Assembly: GCF_030445035.2 (NCBI RefSeq)
Contig: NC_080673.1
Location: 202,614,216 to 202,678,215 of the forward strand
From: Dasypus novemcinctus
Taxonomy: Eukaryota; Chordata; Mammalia; Cingulata; Dasypodidae
Reading direction: 5' to 3'
DNA: 64,000 nucleotides
Part shown: positions 55,311 to 64,000 of the stretch, in pieces
Position numbering within the stretch: position 1 is the stretch's first letter
Layout of the letters: every line of letters begins with the position of its first letter
Notes under the pieces: model-generated
Databases searched by the model: none
Seen by the model: only the letters and a program-made list of their open reading frames with translations
What the model was told of the DNA's origin: nothing
Made by a program: the position numbers and the translations under genes

Positions 55311-56933
55311 GGCTCCTGGAGGATGCCCTCTTTTCTCTTTGCCAATCTTCCCCTCATGCCCTGCCCCGGAGCAGCACACGGGCAACCTCGGGGTGGTGTG
55401 CGGCCCGAGGCATCGGGGGTGGGCACAGGACAGTGGTGGGGGAGAGGCCTCTCGGTCAGCAGGACCCTGGCCCCACAGACGCCCCGTGCTGCCCGCTGGG
55501 CCTGTGAGCAGGCAGTGTCCACGGCAGGGCAGCCAGAGAAGCGATTTCCCCTGGACCCTCAGAAGGGACACTTCAGCCCGGGGACCCCCGTGCTGGCCTC
55601 GGGGACCACGGAACCCAGGAGAACTCCCGTGCGCGGTGGTCAGCAGCGCGGTTCGCGGTGGTTTGTTACGCAGCGCCTGGAAACGCACCCGGCCCCCGGG
55701 GCAGGCACCGCGCTCTCCCCCAGGGCCCTGCCAGCCCCTCGGCTGCCCACTCATCCCATCCCAACGCTAAGGACCCCCCCTCATTTTATCTCCAGGGGAA
55801 CCCCTCCCCTGAACCCCCGCTGAGCCCCTGGCCGCCCCCCAACACCGCTCTCCAGGGCTCCGTGCAGATTCACACGCACTGCCTCCAAAACAGGCCCGGG
55901 GGACCCCCCTTGTCCCGCGCGGGCCGTCCCGGGCTGGGCAAGGGTCCCCTTGACGCAGGCGCTCGAGGCCAAACGCTGAGCCACCGGGATGCGGTGCCAC
56001 ATGTCCACACCCGACCTCCTTCGGGGACAGGAAGGAAGGCCGCCTCCGCACAGCGCCGAGCCCACCCGGCCCCCCGCGCTCCTCACAGCCACCGGGGGCT
56101 TTCCCGGGACTCACCGTCACGTCCCGCCTACACTCCGTCCTCCGTGGGTTCCCACCCCAAGGAGGTGAAAGTGGGGTCCTGGCTGGCCCTCCACCCACCC
56201 CCTCCCCGGCCTCAACTCCCTGGTCACGGCCCCGGGGCCCACTGGCCCTCGGGCACACTCCACCTGGGAGCCTTCGCCCCTGCTGTGCCCTCCTTCCAGA
56301 ACATTCTTCCCTTTCGCCCCCTCAGCGTGTCTGTTCCTCCGTCACTCAACACCGCCCGGCATTAGGAGCCCCAGGGCCGTGCTCCTCACGGGCCCCCCCT
56401 CCAGCAGTCGGCTCCTGGTGGGGGGCTCCGTCCTCGGCTCTCCGTGGGACCCTGCGCCCGGCTGAGGCAGGGGCTCGTGCGTGCGTGAGGGCTGAGCGCG
56501 GGTGGACGGTCGGGTCCAGTGGCCACAGCGTGGCCAGTGAGGGGCCTCAGGGGGCCGCCTTCCGTCCGGGGACCGCGCAGAGCTCGGGTCCCGGGGACGC
56601 CGTGCGTACCTGCGCATGTGGACGAGGGCGGTTGGGGGAGCTCGAGCGTCCTGCCCCGCGCCGGCACGGCCAGGCCCCGAGAACGTCCACAGAGTGAGGA
56701 CAGGCCACAGAGAAGGGCACGAGGGGGCGCGGGGGGCCGACAGGGCCATCCCCTCACCCCCGAGCAGGGAGGAGGAGACGGGAAGCGGGGTGGCTGCTGC
56801 AGCCCCGGGCTGGTGTGGGGACCCCCACTCTTTCTCGCTGCCTGGTGAAGCCCAGCTCCTGACCCGGTCGCCCCCAGACAAGCCTCTGCCGCCCCCCGAC
56901 TTTAATGAAGCCCTGCGCCCGGGGCCGGCGGGT

Positions 56934-57035
56934 CGTTCATTCGCTCCTTCATTCATTCATTCTCTTGACAAGTGGTTTCCTGACACTGTTCTGGGCCCTG
57001 GGGGCAGACCCAGCAGAACAGGGAGACCTACCCCT
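56934..57035 (-). repeat. L2/MIR-type 3' end, antisense
   Basis: 'tcattcgctccttcattcattcattctcttgacaagtggtttcctgacactgttctgggccctgggg' in parts is the reverse of the standard L2/MIR 3' end (ccagcactgtgctagg ... caaatatttgttgaatgaatgaatga). Confidence 0.65.
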
Positions 57036-57194
57036 GCCCTGCCCGCGGGGGCCCGGCCGACCCCGCTAGGCTGGGGACGGGGACCACCTGCCCCCTCCTG
57101 CGCCTTCAGCTGCGTCCAGCGAACGCCCTGGCCGAGTGAGGCGCCTGCCACGGCCAGCACCAACCAGCCCAGCCCGGCGGGAAGGGCGGGGACG

Positions 57195-57365
57195 CGGCGC
57201 CCCAGAGCCCCGGGTTCGAGTCCTGGCTCCCTCCCTTTCGGGCCGGGAGACCCTGGGCCCACCCCTGCAGCCTCAGTTTCCTCTCCTGCCTAGGACCTTG
57301 CTGGGAGCGAGTCATGAAGGAAAGAGCTCGGCAGGTGCCTGGCTCAGGGCGCACCCCTCAGCGAG
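57195..57365 (+). repeat. MIR SINE relic
   Basis: 'ccccgggttcgagtcctggctccctccc', 'cctgggcccacccctgcagcctcagtttcctctcctgc' and 'aaagagctcggcaggtgcctggctcag', in parts, follow the MIR order. Confidence 0.7.
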
Positions 57366-57439
57366 CTGTGGCCGCTTCTGCCCTTGGAACTTGTTATGCC
57401 CCAGAGACCTGGTGAAACCCCAGGGCTTCTAGGATGACA

Positions 57440-57595
57440 GCATGACAGGTGACAGACTCTGCCCTCGGGAGCTCCTAGGCTGGGGGACACAGAGCAGTTC
57501 ACGGAAAGTTCCACAGGGTGAGAGAGGCCAGGGAGGGCTTCCTGGAGGAGGTGACTCAGGTTCTGGTCTCCTTCAAAGGCCTGGGGAGCAGCTCA
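57440..57595 (-). repeat. L2-like LINE relic, antisense
   Basis: 'gactctgccctcgggagctcctaggctgggggacacagagcag' and 'agggagggcttcctggaggaggtgactcagg', in parts, match the reverse L2 3' region (ctgccctcaaggagcttacagtct ... gggaaggcttcctggaggaggtg). Confidence 0.6.
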
Positions 57596-57742
57596 CTTCC
57601 TACTTCCGGTCCTACAATTCCCACCCGCATGCCGGGCAGTCCCTGGCCATGCAGCAGCTCGAGGTGGGGGAGGGCAGCGGGGCAAGACCCTCCCACCCCC
57701 AAGGCGCCTCCCCTCCGCAGCGGCGGGCGGGCGGGCACTTAC

Positions 57743-57907
57743 GTTTGGAGTGCTTGTCGCACAGGGCGGCCGCCCGCATGTCGCACAGCCGCAGGGAGCC
57801 CTTGCTGCTGCTGTAGACGAAGAGGTTGCAGTGGTGCGGGTGGAACTCGGACGCCGTGATCACCTCCGTGAGGTCCTCCATGTTGGCCGGTTTGATGTCC
57901 ACGATGT
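57743..57907 (-). CDS. PPP2R2C: PPP2R2C coding exon (B55-gamma, residues about 209-264)
   Basis: The most upstream PPP2R2C exon in the window, 165 nt. It starts with AC, which completes an Asn codon from the exon beyond the right edge. It then encodes [40 protein letters not shown] and [14 protein letters not shown], and ends with C, the first base of the Leu codon completed by the next exon. This is the core of a WD40 blade conserved in all B55 subunits ([15 protein letters not shown]). The acceptor is gccgcgcag (AG at 57909-57908) and the donor is a consensus gtaagt at 57742. Together the four exons give the C-terminal 239 of an expected 447 residues. Confidence 0.97.
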
Positions 57908-58097
57908 CTGCGCGGCGCCGTCAAGGAAAGGGCCGGCAGGCTCCGGGGTCCCCGCCGCAACCCACCCCGCCCCGCGGGGCCCCCGACTGCCGCCCGCCCC
58001 CTGGCAGGGGCTGTCTGCCGCCTGGTCCCACACCGCAAAGCGATCGTTGACACCCACCCCCACCCCTGCCCGCCTTCCCGTCAAGCAGGACAGGAGC

Positions 58098-58237
58098 GTT
58101 AATGGAGCGCCTACTGTGTACCGGATGCTGACTTGTGTCTGGGGCACTGCTGGCAGGATCTGGGGCTAACCCACCCCAGCACCCACCACCCTCAATCTGC
58201 TCCCAGTCTCAAGGTTTTCCTTCGGGGAAGTTTTCCT
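58098..58237 (-). repeat. MIR fragment, antisense, left of SINE
   Basis: 'ttaatggagcgcctactgtgtaccggatgctgacttg' in parts is the reverse-strand MIR end (ttattgagcgcctactatgtgccaggcactg). The right limit is uncertain. Confidence 0.55.
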
Positions 58238-58239
58238 GT

Positions 58240-58645
58240 TTGTGTTTTTTTAAGATTTATTTTGTATTTATTTCTCCCCCCCACCCCCAGCTGTCTGCTC
58301 TCTGTGTCCATTCGCTGTGTTCTTTTGTGTCTGCTTAAATTCTCAGCGGCACCGAGAATCTGCGTCTCTCTTTGTTGCGTCACCTTGCTGCGTCAGCTCT
58401 CCGTGTGTGCGGTGCCACTCCTGGGCAGGCTGTGCTTTTCTCGTGCGGGGCAGCTCAATGTGGGGTGCACTCCTTGCGCATGGGGCTCCCTACGTGGGGG
58501 ACACCCCTGGGTGGCATAGCACTCCTTGCAAGTGGCAGTGCTGCACGTGGGCCAGTTCACCACATGGGCCAGGAAGCCCTGGGTTTGAACCCTGGACCTC
58601 CCATATGGTAGGTGGACGCTCTATCAGTTGAGCCATGTCCGCTTC
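58240..58645 (-). mobile_element. DAS-type SINE, long form, antisense
   Basis: About 405 bp. The left end is AAGATTTATTTTGTATTTAT and the body is CTCTCTGTGTCCATTCGCTG. On the minus strand the right end reads GGGAAGCGGACATGGCTCAA, then ACTGATAGAGCGTCCACC, with B box GGGTTCAAACCC. It is highly similar to the copy at 51398-51800. Short T-rich sequence on both sides (tttgtgtttttttaag and tttgcttttttgtttaag) may be the target-site duplication. Confidence 0.9.
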
Positions 58646-58699
58646 CCTATTTGCTTTTTTGTTTAAGGTTCTCTGTCTTTTGTTTGCTGCTTGCAAGGT

Positions 58700-58790
58700 A
58701 GCCCCGACTCCTGCACTGAGTGCAGAGAGGTTAAGCGACTTGTCCAGGGGGCTCCAGCACTCCGTGGTAAGGCTGGATTCAGCCTCGGCC
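58700..58790 (-). repeat. MIR fragment, antisense, right of SINE
   Basis: 'gagtgcagagaggttaagcgacttgtccagggggctccagcactccgtggtaaggctggattc' in parts is the reverse MIR core. Its position and orientation allow it to be the other part of the MIR at 58098. Confidence 0.75.
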
Positions 58791-59039
58791 CCCCGGGCGC
58801 CCAAGCCTACTCTTTCCCTATGTGCTCCCTGCTGCCCACCGCAGCGAATCGGAGCCACCTGGCATGACGTTCAAGGCCCAGCAGAGCCCCGCCCCCTGTC
58901 ACTGCAGCTTCAGCTCCTCCTGCTTGCCCACCATCTGAGAGCAACACCCCAGGTCCCTGGTCTGCCCCAGTCTCCCCAGTCCATGCCCCACCTGCCATTC
59001 CCTGGACAGGGTCCTTCCCCCATTCATTTGTACGCAGGC

Positions 59040-59185
59040 GCTGGTGCCAGAGGGTCTGGCCTTGGGTCCCAGCCCAGCCACCTCCTGGCTGTGCAAGCCT
59101 CTGTGCCTCAGTTTCCTCACCTGTACAATGGGTTCACAGTGCTAATCCCACAGGTGTGCAGTGAGCTCTGCACACTGCAAAGCTC
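59040..59185 (+). repeat. MIR SINE relic
   Basis: 'ggccttgggtcccagcccagccacctcctggctgtgcaagcctctgtgcctcagtttcctcacctgtacaatggg' in parts is a well-preserved MIR core in the + orientation. Confidence 0.85.
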
Positions 59186-59419
59186 CACAAACGTCAGCTC
59201 CCTTTCTTGCTTCCTATCATCTGGAGAGCATTGGCGGAGGCGCCGAGACGCCCCCCTGCTCCCACTCCACGCAGCTGCTCCTCTCAGTAAGGAAAGGCAT
59301 TTTCTGACTTCTGTAAACATAACAGTCTCTAACAGATCCGAAAAGATGGTCGAACAGAAGGACCCGAGAAGGCCTTGGTGCTCACACTGAAATCTCATTT
59401 CCAAGGAGCACACTAGTCA

Positions 59420-60070
59420 GAAACCAAGAATCACATGAAAACAACATGAAGGTCAGCTGGAAAGAGGGGCGAGGACCAGAACCGTGGGACCAAGGGACGA
59501 AGCCAGAGGACATCCTGCCGAGGGCAACAGGCAGACGCCGAAGGACAAACACTGGGCGCTCTCGCTGACGTGAAATGTTTAGAAGACGCCAACTCACAGA
59601 GTCGGAATCTAGACTCCAGGCTACCAGGGGATGAGGCAGGACAGGGCATGCGAGATTAAGGAGCCAAGGTCCACGGTTCCTATTTGGAAGGATGGAAGTG
59701 TTTTGGTAATGGAGGGCGGCGAGAGTACAACATGAGAACATAATTAACAGCCCTGAACTACAGGTGTGAATGTGGTTAAAAGGGGAAAGACTAGGTGGCA
59801 TGTATGGCAACAGAATATAAATTTTAAAAATATCAATATACTACAGAAACAGTGACTCCTAAAGTAAACCATGGACTCTCATTATTCAGAATAGTACAGT
59901 TATAAAAACGTGCTATCGCCAATTGTAACAAATGTTCCACGGCAACGCAAGGTGTTAATAAACAGGGGGTGTGTGGGAATCATGTTTTCCATGGACGAGT
60001 GTTCCGTAATCTCACAACTTCTCCTTAAAAACAAAAGATACATCTATGAAGGGACAAAAAATTGAACTAA
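59420..60070 (+). mobile_element. L1 LINE 3' end relic
   Basis: 'ggaagtgttttggtaatggagggcgg', 'aattaacagccctgaactacaggtgtgaatgtggttaaaagggg', 'agtaaaccatggactctcattattc', 'caattgtaacaaatgttccac' and 'aaggtgttaataaacagggg', in parts, follow L1M 3'UTR consensus sequences (atggaaatgttctggtaatgg ... gaattgtaacaaatgtaccac). It is non-coding and decayed. Confidence 0.7.
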
Positions 60071-61347
60071 ATCATCGGCGCCTGAATTGGTTTCCTAGGA
60101 AACTGGGGTTTTCTGGTATGATAAGAAGCTGAGATTAAAGAGTGAAAAATGATGCTGAAGGTTAAGAGAGAAAAAGAACCAAGACTTCTCTGATGCTAAT
60201 CTCACCAGCGGCACCCACCGTTTGCCGGCTGCACCGCCTGGCCCGCACCTGCCGGGGCGTTCCACCTGCTCCGGCCCGGCTGAAACTTTAAACGGTGTCT
60301 GCGGTCGATCGTGAACAGCCAGGAACGTCGGTACAGCCTCTGTTTAATGTTCCACACCCAAGGGTCGGGGCAAAGGGGACTGAATTCCCTCGACAGAACT
60401 CAGGACACGAACGAAAGCCGGGGGGCCAGGAAGCCGCGGGCCCGGGGGCAAGGGTCGAGTTTAGCGCGCCTGGCTGAGCCGCTCGTTAGGGGACGAGGGG
60501 CCACCTCGTTTCAGAGCTCTGGCCTCACGGGCTCCTGGGTCCCCATATCCTGGTTCCCTCCTGGGGGAGACTGGCCCACCGGCCCTGCCGAGCTCAGGGT
60601 GGCCAGCTGCCGTGCTGCTTTGGCCAGCGGTGGGAGGCAGTGACAAGCGACGCGTGTCACCGACAGGCTGAAGCCTCGAGAGCCAGTCGTAGGTCCTGCA
60701 TCACCGTCCCTCGGCCGGTGGACGTGTGGCTGGAATGGGAAGCACACCGGGGCTGCTCCAAGCCTCGGCCACCTGCGGCCATTTGTTACTGCGGCATAAC
60801 CAAACCCCCGGGCTGCTTCGCTGCCCCGAACACTCTTTCCTTCCCCCCTTGGGATGTTCTAGAGGCATCTCGACGGAGAAGGGTGGAGTTCTGAGCTTCA
60901 GCTCTTGAACCCCCGCCGCCACAAAGACCAGATTCTCATGAGGCCAGTGGACCCTTCACGGCGGCTCACGCCCGGCAGCGGTTTCTTGTGATTCGGCAGC
61001 ACATTACCAGGTGCTCCTGGCCCGCACTTGGCCTCTGGCTCCCGGCGACGTCCCTCGAGCTCAGGAGCCATGGGTGCCGGTGGCCAGGGAGGGCGGAGCA
61101 GGGCTGAGCCCCCCCCCGGCCCGACACCCTGGTCCTCCTCACGCGTGCGCGGCTGCCCTGCCCGATTGGCTTGACCGCCCCGGGGGCCCTCGGGACAGCT
61201 CTTGCTCCACGAGGCGCCGGCCTGCCTGCCCCACACCCCCGTCAGAAACAGGTCGGAGGCCACGTCGGCGTCTACAAGTCCAGAGGCGCGACCACGCCCG
61301 CAGCAAGTGCACCTGACCATGGGCACGTGGGGCTGCCGAGGGCTGAG

Positions 61348-61583
61348 GGCACAAGATTGAGGGTGGAGCCAGGGTGGGGAGTCAGGGTCCCCTAAGGCAC
61401 AAGGGTGGGGTGACAGGGTCCCCAATGGCACATGGGTGCAGGGCCAGGGTGGGGTGACGGTGCAGACAGCACAAGGGTACAGGGCCAGAGTGGGGTGACA
61501 GGGTCCCCAATGGCACATGGGTGGAGGGCCAGGGTGGGGCGACAGTGTCCTGATGGCACCCAGGGGAGGGTGCGGGGTCCCTG
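61348..61583. repeat. 43-bp G-rich minisatellite, about 5 copies
   Basis: Units begin GGCACA(A/T)GGGTG, continue with AGGGCCAGGGTGGGGTGACA and end GGGTCCCCAAT. Full units are about 43 bp and outer copies are truncated or degenerate. Frequent GGGG and GGG runs on the + strand could form G-quadruplexes. It is intronic in PPP2R2C. Confidence 0.88.
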
Positions 61584-64000
61584 AGGTGGGGCTACTCCAC
61601 ATCCTTTTATCACCTCCTAAAGCAGAGACCTGAGGATTCCTGCGGGGGGAAGCAGCAGGGTGATACGTCCCAGGGTCCGCGAGCGTCCCTCCTGCCCTGC
61701 CCCTCAGCCGAGCGGGACTGGCCATCCCGCCCGGCAGTGACCATCCCAACAGGCAGGGGCTGGGGGCAGAAGGGGAAGGCACAGCCGTCTCTGGAACATG
61801 CAGGGCTACCTGTGAAAGCACTTCCACTCCAGCCTCGGTTTCCCCGTTCACAAGTCTGGGGCACTCTTTCCTTCTGAGGACTGGCCCTCAGGTGGCCCCG
61901 TCCCCGTGTCGCGATCGGCCGTAGCAATCCCGCTCCCAAAACCGCGCTGCACAGAGCTCATTTCAGGACCGGCCTCCCTGAGAAGGAGCACAGCCGGCCT
62001 CGGCCACGAGCGCCGCCCCGGCGAAGCGGCTGAGTTACTCTCCTTGTACTTGAACTGTCGACGGGCTTTTGCTGAACTTCCAGTCGCACTTGGGCCGCTG
62101 GGGATCATTTTCTCTACAGGGAGAGTTTGTCGCACAGAGGGAGGCATTTGCAGGAGAGTGGACAGAAGTGAGCACCCGTGACGCCGCTCCTGACCCGGGG
62201 CCCCGGGCGCAGCCCAAGCCATGCCGCGTTGCTTCCTGGGGGCTGTAGGGTGCACATGCCCAAGACCGTCCTTGGCACCCACCCCAGATGGGCCCTGCCC
62301 CAGCACCCCAGCCCCTAACCCCAGGCCCAGAAGCAGGGTGTCTCCAGAAGCTGCTCGCCCTCCTTCCCTGCAGCCGAGCAGAAATGGGCTCCCTGCTTTC
62401 CCGTCTCCCCCACCTCTCAGCCCCACCCCTTGGGGAACGAGCTTCCTAGAACAGCGGCCGGCTCTCCCGCTGACCAGCACAGCTGTACCTGCTGTCCATG
62501 AGAGGAAGCCACACATCTTGGCCGGCATTCGAGTCCCACCGTGACCGCCCCACCGCCCTTCCCAGCCTCTGCCCCCTCCCTCTAGCTACGCCCCACGGTG
62601 TGAAGTCTCCAGAACCCTCCGGGCTTGGCATGGTCCCTGCCTGACCACCAAGGCAAGGTCCCACTTGGTGGCTCATCCTTGCAGATCCCTGGACCTTGGG
62701 TCACGGTGCCGCGGGCCGCCCGCCTTCCCTACCACCCAGCGCGCACAGCGGGCTCAGCGCAGGTGCTCAGGGGTGTCCCAGCAGGACTGATGCATGCAGG
62801 AACGAGTGAATGCAGGCCTGGGGAAAGAGGGCTAGCAGAGGAGAGCACCCTAAGTCTTTCCTCATGAAAGGCCCTTCTGGTTTAGAAACCCTGTTCTCCC
62901 AACCCTGGAAGGAAGGCAACGCTACTCTTAGTTTTGGAAGAGGAGACCAGGGCCCAGGGGTGTCCAATAAGCAGCGAAAAATGCTTGCAAAAACATAAAG
63001 GTGAAAGACACAGAATTTGGGAGGAGGCGAGGGGCTACAGGAGGCCCCTCCGTGCAGGCAACCTGTGGACAGACATCTGAGGATACAAAGCAGGGAGCTC
63101 CAAGGGCCTGGGGATGGGGCGGTGCAAGCAGAGCGTACTGCAAGTGCAAGGGCCCTGTGGTGGGAGCACACCTAGCTCGTCCTGGATGGGACTCCATCTC
63201 AGCGTGCGCGACCCGCAGTTTCTCTAAGGGGCCATGGGAGGAAGAAACACCTAGACTTGCAATCATACATTCCTGGCTCAGAGACCAGCCCTGCTGTTCA
63301 CGGCCGTGACCTTCAAATGGCAATCGCATACCTCGTCAGGATCCATTAGGATCGGGCACGCGATGGGCTGAGGACGGAGCCTGGCACAGAGTAGGTGTTT
63401 TGTAAGTGAACGGCTAAGGGTCGCGTGGTAGAACGCGTGCGATACTGACCGGCTGCTGGGAAGCTCCCAGACTCAAAGCCGCCTTGAACATCATGCAGTG
63501 ACCACGGGAGAGGGGCAGCCGTGGGCACCGCGACAGAGGACGGCCGGCACGCAGGGGGCAGAGAGGGGCGGCCAGCTCCCCGGAGCACATCCAGGGCTGG
63601 GAGGACACTTTGCACCCAGGCGGTCCCCTGGCTCCCAGTCCCCATTTCCTGCGAGGAGCCCCTTTTCCTTGGATGGACCCCCAGGCCTGACCTCCCCCAT
63701 CTGCTCCCCTTGTCCCCAGATCCCAGGTTTCAACTTCAGACCCAGCAAGTCCAGCCCCTGAGGGGCAGGTGGGCCCCCCCACCCCAGTGTGGGAAGCCCC
63801 CTCACCCTGTAGGGGTGGGATGAGGAGCCGAGCCCCGGCCCTTCCTCTGGGGCCCCCCTGTGCAAGCAGGACTCACAGGAAGGAGCTGGCGCAGCCTGAG
63901 AGCAAGGCCTCTTCTCTTCCTGCCAAGGACACGGGAAATGCAATCCAGATGCGCCTTCTGCAGCGTCATCAAGTTTGCACCTTTATGGAAGCCCCTTCAT

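Larger units (their letters stand above)
42079..57742 (-). other. PPP2R2C: PPP2R2C large intron
   Basis: GT-AG intron of 15,664 nt with a consensus gtaagt donor at 57742. It contains most of the right-hand repeats (L2, MIR, LTR, DAS SINE, L1), two CTCF-type motifs, a CpG-dense patch and a 43-bp minisatellite. AT-richer patches at about 48.48-48.83 kb and 49.27-49.45 kb are not recognisable repeats. Confidence 0.85.
57908..64000 (-). other. PPP2R2C: PPP2R2C intron, 3' part, to the window edge
   Basis: I looked for the next upstream B55 exon (the part containing the conserved TYHINSISVNSD-type segment) and did not find it, so the rest of the window is intron. It contains a split MIR with a DAS insertion, another MIR, an L1 3' end and a 43-bp minisatellite. 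From about 61,600 to 64,000 I see only short, weak L2/MIR-like pieces (for example near 63,100-63,200 and 63,340-63,410) and no gene. Confidence 0.75.

Noticed and set aside
58540..58645. tRNA-like sequence with A and B boxes on the minus strand (also at 20.8 kb, 51.7 kb and 4.07 kb)
   Set aside because: These are the tRNA-derived heads of DAS SINEs. They continue into SINE bodies and lack a complete tRNA cloverleaf.
57908..64000. Search for a further PPP2R2C exon upstream
   Set aside because: No segment encoding the conserved B55 sequence that precedes IVDIKPANM was found with a matching phase. It should lie beyond the window.

Overview
This 64 kb window is vertebrate, and almost certainly placental-mammal, nuclear DNA: GC-rich, intron-rich and dense in decayed transposable elements. 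Several tRNA-derived SINEs have the head and body of the DAS family known from armadillos (a GGGAGCGGATGTGGCTCAAG-type head, a B box near GGTTCAAACCC and a long 3' body). I therefore infer a xenarthran, most likely an armadillo such as Dasypus. Old MIR, L2, L1M and MaLR-type LTR copies fit the same picture. No bacterial gene, CRISPR array, tRNA gene or intact mobile element was found.

Two protein-coding genes lie tail to tail. On the + strand, positions 1-14310 hold the 3' part of WFS1 (wolframin): exons 4-8 at 1778-1922, 2870-3040, 4607-4687, 7681-7829 and 11833-13635, then a 3'UTR ending near 14310. Exons 1-3 lie to the left of the window. On the - strand, positions about 24370-57907 hold the 3' part of PPP2R2C (PP2A regulatory subunit B55-gamma): exons at 57743-57907, 41909-42078, 35970-36061 and 26610-26901, then a 3'UTR ending near 24370. 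Its upstream exons lie beyond the right edge, so 57908-64000 is intron. All nine coding pieces have AG/GT splice borders and agreeing phases, and both partial reading frames are intact. The same neighbours in the same orientation are found on human 4p16.1.

The 10 kb between the two polyadenylation sites (14310-24370) holds only repeats, plus one unexplained stretch near 15.9-17.0 kb. The PPP2R2C introns carry DAS SINEs, MIR/L2/L1/LTR relics and several minisatellites. They also hold long GAGACA-type tracts flanking an AT-rich island, a 10-bp-period CAGGTG array, a C-rich tract next to an exon, a small CpG-dense patch and a set of strong CTCF-type motifs.

The two proteins are not known to work together: wolframin is an ER membrane protein and B55-gamma is a soluble phosphatase-targeting subunit. 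I found no convincing new biological system. The most useful leads are the convergent CTCF-like motifs around the PPP2R2C 3' end, the helical-pitch CAGGTG array, the interrupted GAGACA tract and the extreme third-position GC of WFS1 exon 8. Repeat family names come from recalled consensus sequences and need RepeatMasker to confirm.
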